Source: Methanobacteriota archaeon (GTDB lineage Archaea; Halobacteriota; Syntropharchaeia; JACQPP01). From it: a stretch of 23,331 bases of DNA. Both the position numbers and the translations under genes were made by a program. Positions 6,842-14,198 of this stretch are shown here, piece by piece (position 1 is the first letter of the stretch; every line of letters begins with the position of its first letter). The notes under the pieces are model-generated. The model saw nothing but the letters and a program-made list of their open reading frames with translations, did not search any database and was not told where the DNA came from. The DNA is taken from the NCBI GenBank assembly GCA_016207465.1, contig JACQPP010000007.1, positions 1 to 23,331 of the forward strand, given 5' to 3'.

Positions 6842-7956
6842 ACGCCGACGGGCCTCCAGCCGGTGGCTAGGATGGCGAGGGTTAAAAGGATGTTGAGGAG
6901 GGAGAGGGGGAGGAACCTCCGCCAGCCTACGCTGAGCAGCTGGTCCACCCGGAGCCGTGGAAAGGTCACGCGGGTCCCCCAGATGAGGATGGCAAGCACC
7001 AGCATCGTCTTCAGGATGAACCACAGCTCGGCCGGCAGAATGGGGCCGTTCCAGCCCCCGAGGAAGAGCAGCACCAGGAGGGCCGCGGCGACGTAGAGCC
7101 GGGCGAACTCCGCGAACTGGCCCAGGGCGAACTTCATCCCGCTGTATTCCGTGTTCCAGCCGGCCACCAGCTCCGCCTCGGCCTCCGGGATGTCGAAGGG
7201 GAGCCTCTCCACCTCTGCAATCATCCCCACGAGGAACGCGAAGAACCCCAGGGGCTGGACGAAGGCGAACCAGACCCCGTTGGCCTGGGCCCGCACGATG
7301 TCCACGGGGTTCAGGCTCCCCGTGAGCATCACGATGCCCACGGTGCTCAGCACCAGGGGAATCTCGAAGGCAATCATCTGGGCGGCCCCCCGCATGGCCC
7401 CCAGCAGCGTATATTTGTTGTTCGCGGCCCAGCCCCCCACGAAGACCCAGAGGGGGCCGAGGCTGAAGATGGCGAAGACCAAGAGCAGGGCCACCGGGCT
7501 CTTGACCGCCACGAACTCCTCGCTCATCGGGATGAGGGCGAGGGGAACGAAGGCGATGCAGGGGAGCCCGATGACCGCCAGGGTGAACAGGGGCCCGTCG
7601 GCCTTCCGCGGAATCAGGTCCTCCTTGCCGAGGAACTTCACCATGTCCGCGATGGGCTGCAGGAGGCCGAACTTCCCGGCCTGCATCGGCCCCCGCCGGT
7701 CCTGCAGGCGGCCCATCAGCTTCCGCTCCAGCCAGGTGACCGCGAGGACAATCAGGGTGATGTAGATGAGGAGGATGTTGGCCTCGATGAACGCGATGAG
7801 CAGGCCGTTCACCAGGGGGTGCTGGAGGACCCCCCGCGCGAACTGGGTGAGGGGAACCAGGGGGGGCACAAGGAAGTCCACCGTCCCCAGCACCGCCCCG
7901 ATGAGCTCGAGCAATGGCGCGAGGACCACCCCGGCGAGGGCCTCAAGGCTCACCAT
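6838..7956 (-). CDS. nuoH: NADH-quinone oxidoreductase-like subunit H
   Basis: A 372-residue membrane subunit joining the two arms of complex I and forming much of the quinone chamber. Conserved features seen are TWLERKLMGRLQDRRGP, then QPIADMVKFLGKEDLIP, then GGWAANNKYTLLGAMRG, then AEVERLPFDIPEAEAELVAG with its acidic quartet, NTEYSGMKFALGQFAE and the C-terminal RLRVDQLLSVGW. It has an N-terminal extension of about 40 residues with an extra hydrophobic stretch compared with E. coli (325 residues). It starts three bases after the nuoD stop and overlaps nuoI by four bases. Confidence 0.97.
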   Translation of the reverse strand: MVSLEALAGVVLAPLLELIGAVLGTVDFLVPPLVPLTQFARGVLQHPLVNGLLIAFIEANILLIYITLIVLAVTWLERKLMGRLQDRRGPMQAGKFGLLQPIADMVKFLGKEDLIPRKADGPLFTLAVIGLPCIAFVPLALIPMSEEFVAVKSPVALLLVFAIFSLGPLWVFVGGWAANNKYTLLGAMRGAAQMIAFEIPLVLSTVGIVMLTGSLNPVDIVRAQANGVWFAFVQPLGFFAFLVGMIAEVERLPFDIPEAEAELVAGWNTEYSGMKFALGQFAEFARLYVAAALLVLLFLGGWNGPILPAELWFILKTMLVLAILIWGTRVTFPRLRVDQLLSVGWRRFLPLSLLNILLTLAILATGWRPVGV

Positions 7957-7959
7957 GGC

Positions 7960-9048
7960 TCACCTATCAGTCTCCCCGATGAGGAGGTCAATGGACTCCA
8001 TGACCGGGGGCACGTCGGCCAGCTTGACCCCGCGGAGCATCACGGGGAGGGCCGACATGGTGCAGAACACGGGGCTCCGCAGTTTCACCCGGTAGGGGCG
8101 CTCGCTCCCGTCGCTGATGATGTGCTCCGCGGCCTCCCCCCGGGGGTCCTCCACCCGCGCGTAGGCCTCGCCGGGCGGGGGGACAATCTTCTTGCCCACC
8201 CGCGCCATCACCGGGCCCTCCGGGATGGACTCCAGGGCCTGCCGCACGATGCGGGCCGACTGGCGGATTTCCTCCAGCCGCAGGGTGAACCGCTCCATGC
8301 AGTCCCCCTTCCTGCCGGTGGGCACGTCGAAGTCGAACTGGTCGTAGGGCATGGAGGGGTCGCTGAGGCGCACGTCCTCCCGGACCCCGCTGGCCCGCAG
8401 GTTCGGTCCCGTCACGCCGAGGCGCAGGGCGTCCTCCCGCCTTAGCACGGCGACCCCCTCGGAGCGCATCCGGAAGACCTTCGACTGGAGGGTCATGGCC
8501 TCGTACTCGGGGATGCGGGCCTCCAGGTGGTCCAGGGCCCGGCGGGTCTGCTCCGCGAACCCCGGGGGCAGGTCCCAGCGGACCCCCCCGACGCGGGGAT
8601 AGTTGTAGTGCATCCGGGCCCCCGAGAGCATCTGGAAGAGGTCGAGGATGAACTCCCGGTCCCGCGTCGCATAGACCCACACCGTCAGCAGGCCGGTGTT
8701 CTCCGCGTAGCCCGAGACAAACAGGAGGTGGGAGGCGATTCTCTGCAGCTCGAAGGAGATGACCCGTATCCACTGGGCCCGCGGGGGAACCTCCACCCCC
8801 AGCACCTCCTCGCTGGCGATGCAGTGCATGATGGCCCACGACATGCTCGACACGTAGCCGGTGCGGTCCATCAGGGGGATAATCTGGTTGTAGGTCCGGT
8901 GCTCGCACAGTTTCTCGATGCCCCGATGGATGTAGCCGATGCTCGGGTCCGCGTCCAGCACGGTCTCGCCATCCACCTTCACCCGCAGGTCCCAGAGGCC
9001 ATGGGTCGCGGGGTGCTGGGGCCCCATGTTGATCCACATCTCTGGCAT
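7960..9048 (-). CDS. nuoD: NADH-quinone oxidoreductase-like subunit D (49 kDa)
   Basis: A 362-residue peripheral subunit related to the large subunit of NiFe hydrogenases, forming the quinone site with NuoB. Seen are GPQHPATHG near residue 9 (the quinone-binding His loop), GYIHRGIEKLCEHRTYNQ, then VYATRDREFILDLFQMLSGARMHYNYPRVGG, and GPNLRASG, PYDQFDFDVPTG and a C-terminal IDLLIGETDR. The hydrogenase Ni-binding cysteines are absent, as expected. It is encoded separately from nuoC. The gene sits 27 bases after nuoC and three bases before nuoH. Confidence 0.97.
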   Translation of the reverse strand: MPEMWINMGPQHPATHGLWDLRVKVDGETVLDADPSIGYIHRGIEKLCEHRTYNQIIPLMDRTGYVSSMSWAIMHCIASEEVLGVEVPPRAQWIRVISFELQRIASHLLFVSGYAENTGLLTVWVYATRDREFILDLFQMLSGARMHYNYPRVGGVRWDLPPGFAEQTRRALDHLEARIPEYEAMTLQSKVFRMRSEGVAVLRREDALRLGVTGPNLRASGVREDVRLSDPSMPYDQFDFDVPTGRKGDCMERFTLRLEEIRQSARIVRQALESIPEGPVMARVGKKIVPPPGEAYARVEDPRGEAAEHIISDGSERPYRVKLRSPVFCTMSALPVMLRGVKLADVPPVMESIDLLIGETDR

Positions 9049-9075
9049 ATTACCCCGCCTCCCCGTCTTCCGGCG

Positions 9076-9657
9076 TCATGAAGGCGGCGCCTCCTCCCCC
9101 CGCTCGGTGTAGCCGCTCTCCCGCCTCCGGGTGATGGACCGGGCAATCTCCTCGTCGTAGTTCCGGGGGACCACGAACTGCTTCCTCTCCGGCAGGGGGC
9201 AGTCCTTCCGCAGGGGATGTCCCCTCCAGTCATCCGGGTTCAATATGCGCCGGAGGTCGGGGTGGCCCTCATAGACGATGCCCAGCAGGTCCCACGACTC
9301 CCGCTCGTGCCACCCCGCCCCCGGCCACACGGGGACCAGGGAGGGGACCCGGGGGTTGTCCCGGGGGAGGATGACCTTCAGGGAGACGAGCATCTTCCTC
9401 TCGTAGCTCCACGCGTGGCATACAGATTCCATCTGGGGAGGCTGGAGCCGGTCCACCCCCGTGACGCTGGAGCAGTGGCCGAACCCCATCTCCAGGAGGG
9501 CCCAGGCCACCTCCAGCAGGCCCTCCTTCTTCACCGTGGCCTCGATGCGGCGGGCCCGCTTCACCCGCCCCTCCGTGATGAAATCCGGGAACCTCGCCTT
9601 CAGCTGGGCGAGGACCTCGTCCTCCGGGCCGGGAGCCCGCGCCTTCTCAGATGCCAT
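9076..9657 (-). CDS. nuoC: NADH-quinone oxidoreductase-like subunit C (30 kDa)
   Basis: A 193-residue peripheral-arm structural subunit without cofactors. The 30-kDa signature is clear in the second half: ERESWDLLGIVYEGHPDLRR followed by ILNPDDWRGHPLRKD. The first 60 residues are charged and helical, then GHCSSVTGVDRLQ leads into the conserved beta core. Its ATG overlaps the nuoB stop by one base (TAATG), implying translational coupling. Confidence 0.96.
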   Translation of the reverse strand: MASEKARAPGPEDEVLAQLKARFPDFITEGRVKRARRIEATVKKEGLLEVAWALLEMGFGHCSSVTGVDRLQPPQMESVCHAWSYERKMLVSLKVILPRDNPRVPSLVPVWPGAGWHERESWDLLGIVYEGHPDLRRILNPDDWRGHPLRKDCPLPERKQFVVPRNYDEEIARSITRRRESGYTERGEEAPPS

Positions 9658-10241
9658 TATCTCTTCGCCTCCGCGAGGGCGGCGGGACGCAGGACCCCGT
9701 GGGTGTCCTGGGGAATCCGGTAGCGCCCCACCTCGCCCCGCCGGATTTTCTCCTGGAGTTTCAGGATGCCGTCAATGAGGGTCTCCGGCCGAGGGGGGCA
9801 CCCGGGCACATAGACATCCACGGGGAACAGTTTGTCCACCCCCTCCATCACGCTGTAGGAGTCATAGAAGGGGCCCCCGCAGATGGAGCAGTCCCCCATG
9901 GCAATCACGTACTTGGGGTCGGCCATCTGGTCGTAGAGGGTCTTCATCTTGGAGGCGAACTTGTAGGTGATGGGGCCGTTGACGACCATCAGGTCGCACT
10001 GCCGGGGGGTGGAGCGGGGGAGCATCCCGAAGCGGTCCGCGTCGAACCGGATGGTGAGCCCAGACATCATCTCGATGGCGCAGCACTTGATGCCCAGGGT
10101 GTAAATCCACAGGCTCTGGGCCGCCCCCCAGCGCAACAGGGGGTTGGTGAGGGCGTCAATCAGGTCCCGCAGGCGCCCCATCACCACTGTGGTGGTGTGG
10201 GAGACCACCCGGGCCGGGTCCACATCCGAGAAACCCACCAT
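9657..10241 (-). CDS. nuoB: NADH-quinone oxidoreductase-like subunit B
   Basis: A 194-residue subunit binding the terminal [4Fe-4S] cluster N2 that reduces quinone. All four ligands are visible: the tandem Cys53-Cys54 in GIKCCAIEMM, Cys118 in MGDCSICGG, and Cys148 in VYVPGCPPRPE. The Arg-rich loop LPRSTPRQCDLM is also conserved. Length and motifs are normal. It abuts the nuoA stop with no gap and overlaps the nuoC ATG. Confidence 0.97.
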   Translation of the reverse strand: MVGFSDVDPARVVSHTTTVVMGRLRDLIDALTNPLLRWGAAQSLWIYTLGIKCCAIEMMSGLTIRFDADRFGMLPRSTPRQCDLMVVNGPITYKFASKMKTLYDQMADPKYVIAMGDCSICGGPFYDSYSVMEGVDKLFPVDVYVPGCPPRPETLIDGILKLQEKIRRGEVGRYRIPQDTHGVLRPAALAEAKR

Positions 10242-10604
10242 TCAAATCACAATCCTGCTCTCCTTTTTGAGGGAGTAGCCCAGGGCGAGGAGCATGATGC
10301 CCACCAGCGCGGCCACCGGGAGGAGGAGGGCCCGGTCCCCGGGGGCCCCGGTGTAGACGTAGGCCCAGAGGAAGAGGAACACCGAGAGGATGTCGAAGAC
10401 CACGAAGATGAGAGCGAACACGTAATACTGGAAGTTGAACTGGGGCGGAGTCTCCCCGATGGGAATCTCCCCGCACTCGTAGGCCGACTCCTTCCGGGCG
10501 TTGGGCCGGTGGGGCCGCATCAGCTTCGTGGCCATGATTCCCGTGATGGGAAACAGGATGCCCAGGAGGACGAACAGCCCCAACCCCGCGTACTCGAAGG
10601 CCAT
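10242..10604 (-). CDS. nuoA: NADH-quinone oxidoreductase-like subunit A, first gene of the peripheral-arm operon
   Basis: A 120-residue protein with three transmembrane helices. The NuoA loop signature YECGEIPIGE (Cys44) near the quinone cavity, followed by FNFQYYVFALIFVVFDILSVFLF, is diagnostic. Two starts are possible. A GTG at 10628 gives eight more residues. The ATG at 10604 is preceded by GAGAGGGG five bases away and matches the usual NuoA N-terminus, so I prefer it. A TATA box near 10669 predicts transcription from about 10642, leaving a leader of roughly 38 bases. No nuoE, F or G lies in this operon. Confidence 0.95.
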   Translation of the reverse strand: MAFEYAGLGLFVLLGILFPITGIMATKLMRPHRPNARKESAYECGEIPIGETPPQFNFQYYVFALIFVVFDILSVFLFLWAYVYTGAPGDRALLLPVAALVGIMLLALGYSLKKESRIVI

Positions 10605-10664
10605 CAGAACCCCTCTCGAAGCGTTCACTTAAAGGTTTTCATCTTCTCTCCAATGTCCAAACAG

Positions 10665-10673
10665 ATTTAAATA
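10665..10673. promoter_or_regulatory. Palindromic TATA box shared by nuoA and the divergent oxidase operon
   Basis: ATTTAAATA contains the self-complementary ATTTAAAT. On the plus strand it is centred about 29 bases before the ATG of the FAD oxidase. On the minus strand a start site about 26 bases away falls at 10642-10643, upstream of nuoA. No second AT-rich element is seen in the gap, so one box may serve both directions. Confidence 0.6.
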
Positions 10674-10697
10674 GGCCGTCCCCATCTCCCCACGGGC

Positions 10698-12233
10698 ATG
10701 GCAGAGGGAGTCCTGGCACAGATGGCCGCCGAGGGCCGCCTCGGCGAGGGGTGGCGGCAGAGGGTCTCCCAGGGCCAGGACCCCGTCCCCCTCCCCCGCA
10801 TCCTCGACCTCCTCTTCAACACCACCCCCCACTACCTCGCCCGCCCCACGGGCCCCGAGGAGGTCTCCGAGCTGGTCAGGTTCGCCGCCACCCAGCGGCT
10901 CCCCATAGTTCCAAGGGGTGCCGGGTCCTGGAGCGCCGGGGGCGCCATCCCCGTCTCCGGGGGGATGGTCATCCAGACCGACAGGATGGCCAGCGTGGAG
11001 ATTGACAAAGAGGGGATGACCGCCACCGCCGGCGCGGGAGCCCCCATGGCCGAACTCCAGAAGGCCGCCCAGGCCCAGGGGCTCCAGGCGGCCCCCCAGC
11101 CCCTCTATCGCCCCCGCTCCACCCTCGGCGGATTCCTCGCCAGCGGAGGCCTCGGCGCGGGCTCCCTCAAATACGGCCCCCTCGCCCGCCAGGTGGCCGA
11201 ATGCCAGGCGGTCCTCCCCGGCGGCGAACCCCTCACCGGCGACTCCGGGGTCGCCAGCCTCATCTCCGGCTCCGAGGGGATGCTTGGAGTCCTCACCCGC
11301 GCCACCCTCCGCCTCCACCCCAAGGCCGAGGAGACCCGCCCGGTGACCTTCACATTCCGCCGCCTCGAGGAGGCCGCCGAGGCCCTCGTCCGCATCCACA
11401 AGACACCCCTCCAGCCCCTCTACGTTTCCCTCGGAGGCCCCAGCCACTACCACTGGCTCCTCCAGGACAAGGGGGAGTTCCAGGGGGCCATCCACGTCGC
11501 CGTCATGCTCGAGGGCCCCCGGGGCCGCCTCGCCCGCGAGGAGGCTGAGGTCAAGCGGGCCGCCGGCCCCCGCGCCTCGCCGGGCAGCAGCGAGCTGGCC
11601 CTCCGCGAGCAGAAGGCCCTGGGCGCGCCCCTCCATGTCCCCGCCGACCGCCGCGGCCCAGGAACCTACACCTTCTTCGTCCGCGAGCACCTCGTCCCCC
11701 TGGACCGCATCGCCGCCTTCGCAGGGGGCCTCCAGACCCTCGGCCGGCGCATGAGGCTCCACACCGGATACACCGGCATCAGCGTGGACCCCGGGACCCT
11801 CCTCGTCCAATCCTACCACGTCATAGACACCCGCCGCATCTTCTCCACCCTCCTCTCCCTCGGATACCCCAAGCGGGCCTCCGACCTCGCCCTCGAACTC
11901 GGCGGCCGCCCCCTCGGATTCGGCCTCTGGGGAACCGGGATGCTCGAGAAACTCCACGGGGAGATGGCCGACCCCCTCGCCGACGCCAAGGCCATGGCCC
12001 TCGGCCCCACCATCCTCCGCGTCAAACAGGACGGGGCCGTCGAGGCCACCCGCAAACTCAAAAAGGCCCTCGACCCCCAGGGCCACATGAACCCCGGCAA
12101 GGTCACCGAGCTCTGGCTCAGCCCCATGGGCCTCCTCCCCATCAAACTCCCCGCCCTCGCCATGAACCTCCTCATGGAGACCATGGCCACCGGCCGCCGC
12201 CTCATGCCCCAGGAGAAATTCACCAACGAATGA
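10698..12233 (+). CDS. FAD-binding oxidoreductase, GlcD/alkyl-DHAP-synthase-like
   Basis: A 511-residue flavoprotein of the PCMH/VAO type with FAD-linked oxidase C-terminal domain, the family of D-lactate and glycolate dehydrogenases and alkyl-dihydroxyacetone-phosphate synthase. FAD motifs seen are PRGAGSWSAGG at residues 73-83, then the STLGGFLASGGLGAGSLKYG loop and SGSEGMLGVLTRATLRL. The C-terminal LDPQGHMNPGKV matches the oxidase C-terminal motif. No Fe-S cysteine motif is present. The substrate cannot be inferred. The start is near-leaderless behind the shared TATA box. The next gene begins eight bases later and encodes a related flavoprotein, suggesting a two-subunit enzyme like GlcD-GlcE. 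Confidence 0.85.
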   Translation: MAEGVLAQMAAEGRLGEGWRQRVSQGQDPVPLPRILDLLFNTTPHYLARPTGPEEVSELVRFAATQRLPIVPRGAGSWSAGGAIPVSGGMVIQTDRMASVEIDKEGMTATAGAGAPMAELQKAAQAQGLQAAPQPLYRPRSTLGGFLASGGLGAGSLKYGPLARQVAECQAVLPGGEPLTGDSGVASLISGSEGMLGVLTRATLRLHPKAEETRPVTFTFRRLEEAAEALVRIHKTPLQPLYVSLGGPSHYHWLLQDKGEFQGAIHVAVMLEGPRGRLAREEAEVKRAAGPRASPGSSELALREQKALGAPLHVPADRRGPGTYTFFVREHLVPLDRIAAFAGGLQTLGRRMRLHTGYTGISVDPGTLLVQSYHVIDTRRIFSTLLSLGYPKRASDLALELGGRPLGFGLWGTGMLEKLHGEMADPLADAKAMALGPTILRVKQDGAVEATRKLKKALDPQGHMNPGKVTELWLSPMGLLPIKLPALAMNLLMETMATGRRLMPQEKFTNE

Positions 12234-12240
12234 GCCCCCC

Positions 12241-13293
12241 ATGACCGACATCGAGAAATTCTACGACGAAGCGAGATGGCTGCTCGGCAAGGAGCGGGTG
12301 AGCCTCCAGGGGGCCAGCGTCACCAGCCGCCCCGCCACCCCCCGGGAGACCCTCGCCATCGTCCGGGCCGCCGCCAAGCACCGCCTCCCCGTGGGCACCC
12401 GCCCCAATGCCCCATGCCGCCTCGACCTCGCCCTCATGAACAGCATCCTCGACTGGGACCTCGAGAACGGCGCGGCCCTCGTCGAGGCCGGCGTGGCCTG
12501 CGACCGGCTCCACCAGTTCACCTACGAGCGCGGATTCCTCTGCCCCCTCCCCCTCCGCCCCACCACGCTGGCCGAATGGGCCGAGACCGGCGACCACGGG
12601 GTCGGCGCCCTCCGCCTCGGCGGACCCCTCGACACCATCACCAGCCTCCACGCCATCACCCTCGAAGGGGTCCCCATCGAGACCGGCCCCTACCGCATCG
12701 CCCCCGCCGGCATTGACCTCCGCCCCCTCTACATCGGCGCCCAGCGCACCCTCGGCATCATCACCGCCGTCGGCCTCCGCCTCCACCCCCGCGGCACCCT
12801 CCGCGGACTCGCCTACACCCTCCCCGACACCGACAAACTCACCGCCCTCCTCCGGGCCACCGCCCGCCTCCCCAACCTCCCCCTCCACGCCGAATGGAAC
12901 ACCGAGCCCACCCCGACCCTCCGCGTCCTCCTCGCCGGAGACGAGGACCTCCTCCCCGAAGAGGAAAAAACCATGGACACCCTCGCCGCCCAACACGGGG
13001 CCGCCCGCCTCCCCTCCAACCCCCCGCCGGGGACCTCCAACTGGCAGACCCAGAGCCGCAGCATCTGGAACACCACCCACCAGCCCTGGACCCCCGAACC
13101 CACCCCCGAAGGAGGACAGACGGTCCCCCTCAGCCGCCTCAGCGGCGGCCTCAGCCCCTGCGGCATGCTCGCCGGACGCCACCAAGCCGTCCTCTACACC
13201 CCCGAGGCCCCCCCGCCCCGCGAGGGATTCCTCAAAATCGCCAAGATGGCCCGAGAGACCCTCGACCCCCAGAAAATCTACGGAGCCTACTGA
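12241..13293 (+). CDS. Second, diverged FAD-oxidase-like subunit
   Basis: A 350-residue protein with the overall plan of a PCMH-type FAD oxidase but weakened cofactor motifs. Where family members have an RGxGS loop it reads VGTRPNAPCRLDL. ALVEAGVACDRLHQFTYERG, GALRLGGPLDTITSLHAITL and GAQRTLGIITAVGLRLHP are recognisable counterparts of the FAD-domain strands, and it ends LDPQKIYGAY, a shortened form of the usual LDPxxxxNPGK end. It resembles a GlcE-type partner: shorter, and perhaps binding FAD poorly or not at all. It follows the 511-residue protein by seven bases, so a heterodimer is plausible. Function is inferred. Confidence 0.8.
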   Translation: MTDIEKFYDEARWLLGKERVSLQGASVTSRPATPRETLAIVRAAAKHRLPVGTRPNAPCRLDLALMNSILDWDLENGAALVEAGVACDRLHQFTYERGFLCPLPLRPTTLAEWAETGDHGVGALRLGGPLDTITSLHAITLEGVPIETGPYRIAPAGIDLRPLYIGAQRTLGIITAVGLRLHPRGTLRGLAYTLPDTDKLTALLRATARLPNLPLHAEWNTEPTPTLRVLLAGDEDLLPEEEKTMDTLAAQHGAARLPSNPPPGTSNWQTQSRSIWNTTHQPWTPEPTPEGGQTVPLSRLSGGLSPCGMLAGRHQAVLYTPEAPPPREGFLKIAKMARETLDPQKIYGAY

Positions 13294-13295
13294 CC

Positions 13296-13445
13296 ATGGC
13301 CACACCCAGGAAGAGCAAAGAAAACCCCAAGCCCCGGGCCAAGCCAAAAAAGAAACCCGCAAAGGCCAAGACCACGCGGAAGAAAGCGGACCCCGCCAGC
13401 GGCGGGGAAGAGACCATCAGCAACGTCTTCCGCGACACGCTATAA
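13296..13445 (+). CDS. 49-residue lysine-rich small protein, third gene of the oxidase operon
   Basis: A very small ORF starting two bases after the stop of the second oxidase gene. Residues 4-32 are dominated by Lys, Arg, Pro and Ala (KPRAKPKKKPAKAKTTRKK), like histone H1 tails or other disordered nucleic-acid- or membrane-contacting tails. The last 13 residues (GEETISNVFRDTL) are acidic to amphipathic. No fold is recognised. Supporting reality: tight operon spacing, and a stop codon just four bases before the convergent gene. Opposing: it is short and its composition could be fortuitous. Perhaps a charged partner of the flavoproteins, but unknown. Confidence 0.5.
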   Translation: MATPRKSKENPKPRAKPKKKPAKAKTTRKKADPASGGEETISNVFRDTL

Positions 13446-13449
13446 CCGG

Positions 13450-13722
13450 CTACCGCCGGAACACCGGCGCGTTCTCCTCGAAGAACACCCGCACCGCCGC
13501 CCCCGGCCCCCCCGAGAGAAGCCGCAGATGGACATACACCCCCAGGGAGAACAGAAGCCCCACGGCCCACAGCAGGAGAACCGCCGCCTCGAAATAGACC
13601 CCCCACACCCTCCCCGGATTCCACTCCGGACCGCACACCGGGGGATGGAGCCAACAATCGTAGAGGACGCCCACGAGGAGACCCCATGCCGGAAACCAGA
13701 TATAGGTTTTCCGAGATGTCAC
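13450..13722 (-). CDS. Small two-helix membrane protein of unknown function
   Basis: A 90-residue ORF starting at GTG. Two hydrophobic stretches are clear, YIWFPAWGLLVGVLYDCW and FEAAVLLLWAVGLLFSLGVY, separated by a short Pro/Cys-containing loop (HPPVCGPEWNPG) and followed by a basic and acidic C-terminal tail ending NAPVFRR. Codon use is strongly GC-ending in this frame, and the opposite frames give only low-complexity peptides, so I take it as real. The start is uncertain; a TTTAACC element lies about 15 bases upstream, closer than usual for a TATA box. It converges with the lysine-rich gene. Confidence 0.6.
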   Translation of the reverse strand: MTSRKTYIWFPAWGLLVGVLYDCWLHPPVCGPEWNPGRVWGVYFEAAVLLLWAVGLLFSLGVYVHLRLLSGGPGAAVRVFFEENAPVFRR

Positions 13723-13786
13723 CCCAGACCCCCGGTTAAATCCACCCGGGGGCCCGGGCCACCGAGACCCAGGCGGGGCACTTTTT

Positions 13787-13836
13787 GCAGGAGGGGCGCG
13801 TCCGAAGGAGGCGCCCCTTTTTCTGCGAAGCAGAAA
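13787..13836. other. Two adjacent GAA-loop hairpins
   Basis: The first stem pairs GGGGCGC (13793-13799) with GCGCCCC (13811-13817), with an inner TCC-GAA-GGA hairpin, followed by TTTTT. The second pairs TTTCTGC (13820-13826) with GCAGAAA (13830-13836) around a GAA loop. CTGC of the second stem could instead pair with GCAG at 13787-13790, enclosing the first stem. The pair lies between a minus-strand gene start and the vapB promoter. Confidence 0.55.
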
Positions 13837-13882
13837 GGAGGAGGTCCCCGGAGAACTGGCGGGGGCGGTGCAGCGGTTGGCT

Positions 13883-13930
13883 GGGTTACGGACGTAGTGG
13901 AAATGTTTAAATATATTGCAGTTGTAACCC
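13883..13930 (+). promoter_or_regulatory. vapBC promoter with flanking inverted repeat
   Basis: The TATA box TTTAAATATA (13906-13915) is centred about 28 bases before the vapB ATG. It is bracketed by a perfect seven-base inverted repeat, GGGTTAC at 13883-13889 and GTAACCC at 13924-13930. Ribbon-helix-helix antitoxins commonly repress their own operon at such repeats, so this is a candidate autoregulatory operator. Confidence 0.55.
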
Positions 13931-13937
13931 ATCTCTG

Positions 13938-14198
13938 ATGTCTGTAGTGGTTCCATCCTTCCGGTTGTCGAAGGACCTGGCGGGGAAGCTCGCGGTGCTG
14001 GAGCGGAAGATGTCCTTCCGGAACCGGGCCGAGTTGATGCGGGCCGCCCTGAGGGAGTTCCTCCTGCGGAACCGGGACCTGCTGGATGAGGAGAGCCCCG
14101 TGGACCGCCTCTGGGGCCTCTCCGGGGCCCCGCGGCCCCCCGACGACCCCAAGCGGGTCGCCCGGGAGGCCCTGGCCGACGCGGCTCTCCGCCGATGA
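13938..14198 (+). CDS. vapB: Ribbon-helix-helix antitoxin (VapB-like)
   Basis: An 86-residue protein. The N-terminal half is a ribbon-helix-helix DNA-binding domain: a strand VVVPSFRLSKDLAGKLAVLER followed by the turn MSFRNRAELMRAALREFLL typical of CopG/VapB proteins. The C-terminal half is acidic and Pro-rich and would wrap the toxin. Its stop overlaps the toxin ATG (ATGA), the normal antitoxin-first arrangement. Transcription starts only a few bases before the ATG by TATA spacing, and the flanking inverted repeat suggests self-repression. Confidence 0.88.
   Translation: MSVVVPSFRLSKDLAGKLAVLERKMSFRNRAELMRAALREFLLRNRDLLDEESPVDRLWGLSGAPRPPDDPKRVAREALADAALRR

Noticed and set aside
10629..13362. 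Two long minus-strand open frames (540 and 380 codons) opposite the FAD oxidase genes
   Set aside because: They are Gly/Glu/Ala-rich shadows of GC-rich codons; the plus-strand genes have FAD motifs.
13454..13469. CGCCGG-AACA-CCGGCG hairpin as a terminator of the oxidase operon
   Set aside because: It lies inside the 3' coding end of the convergent membrane gene and has no T-run after it.
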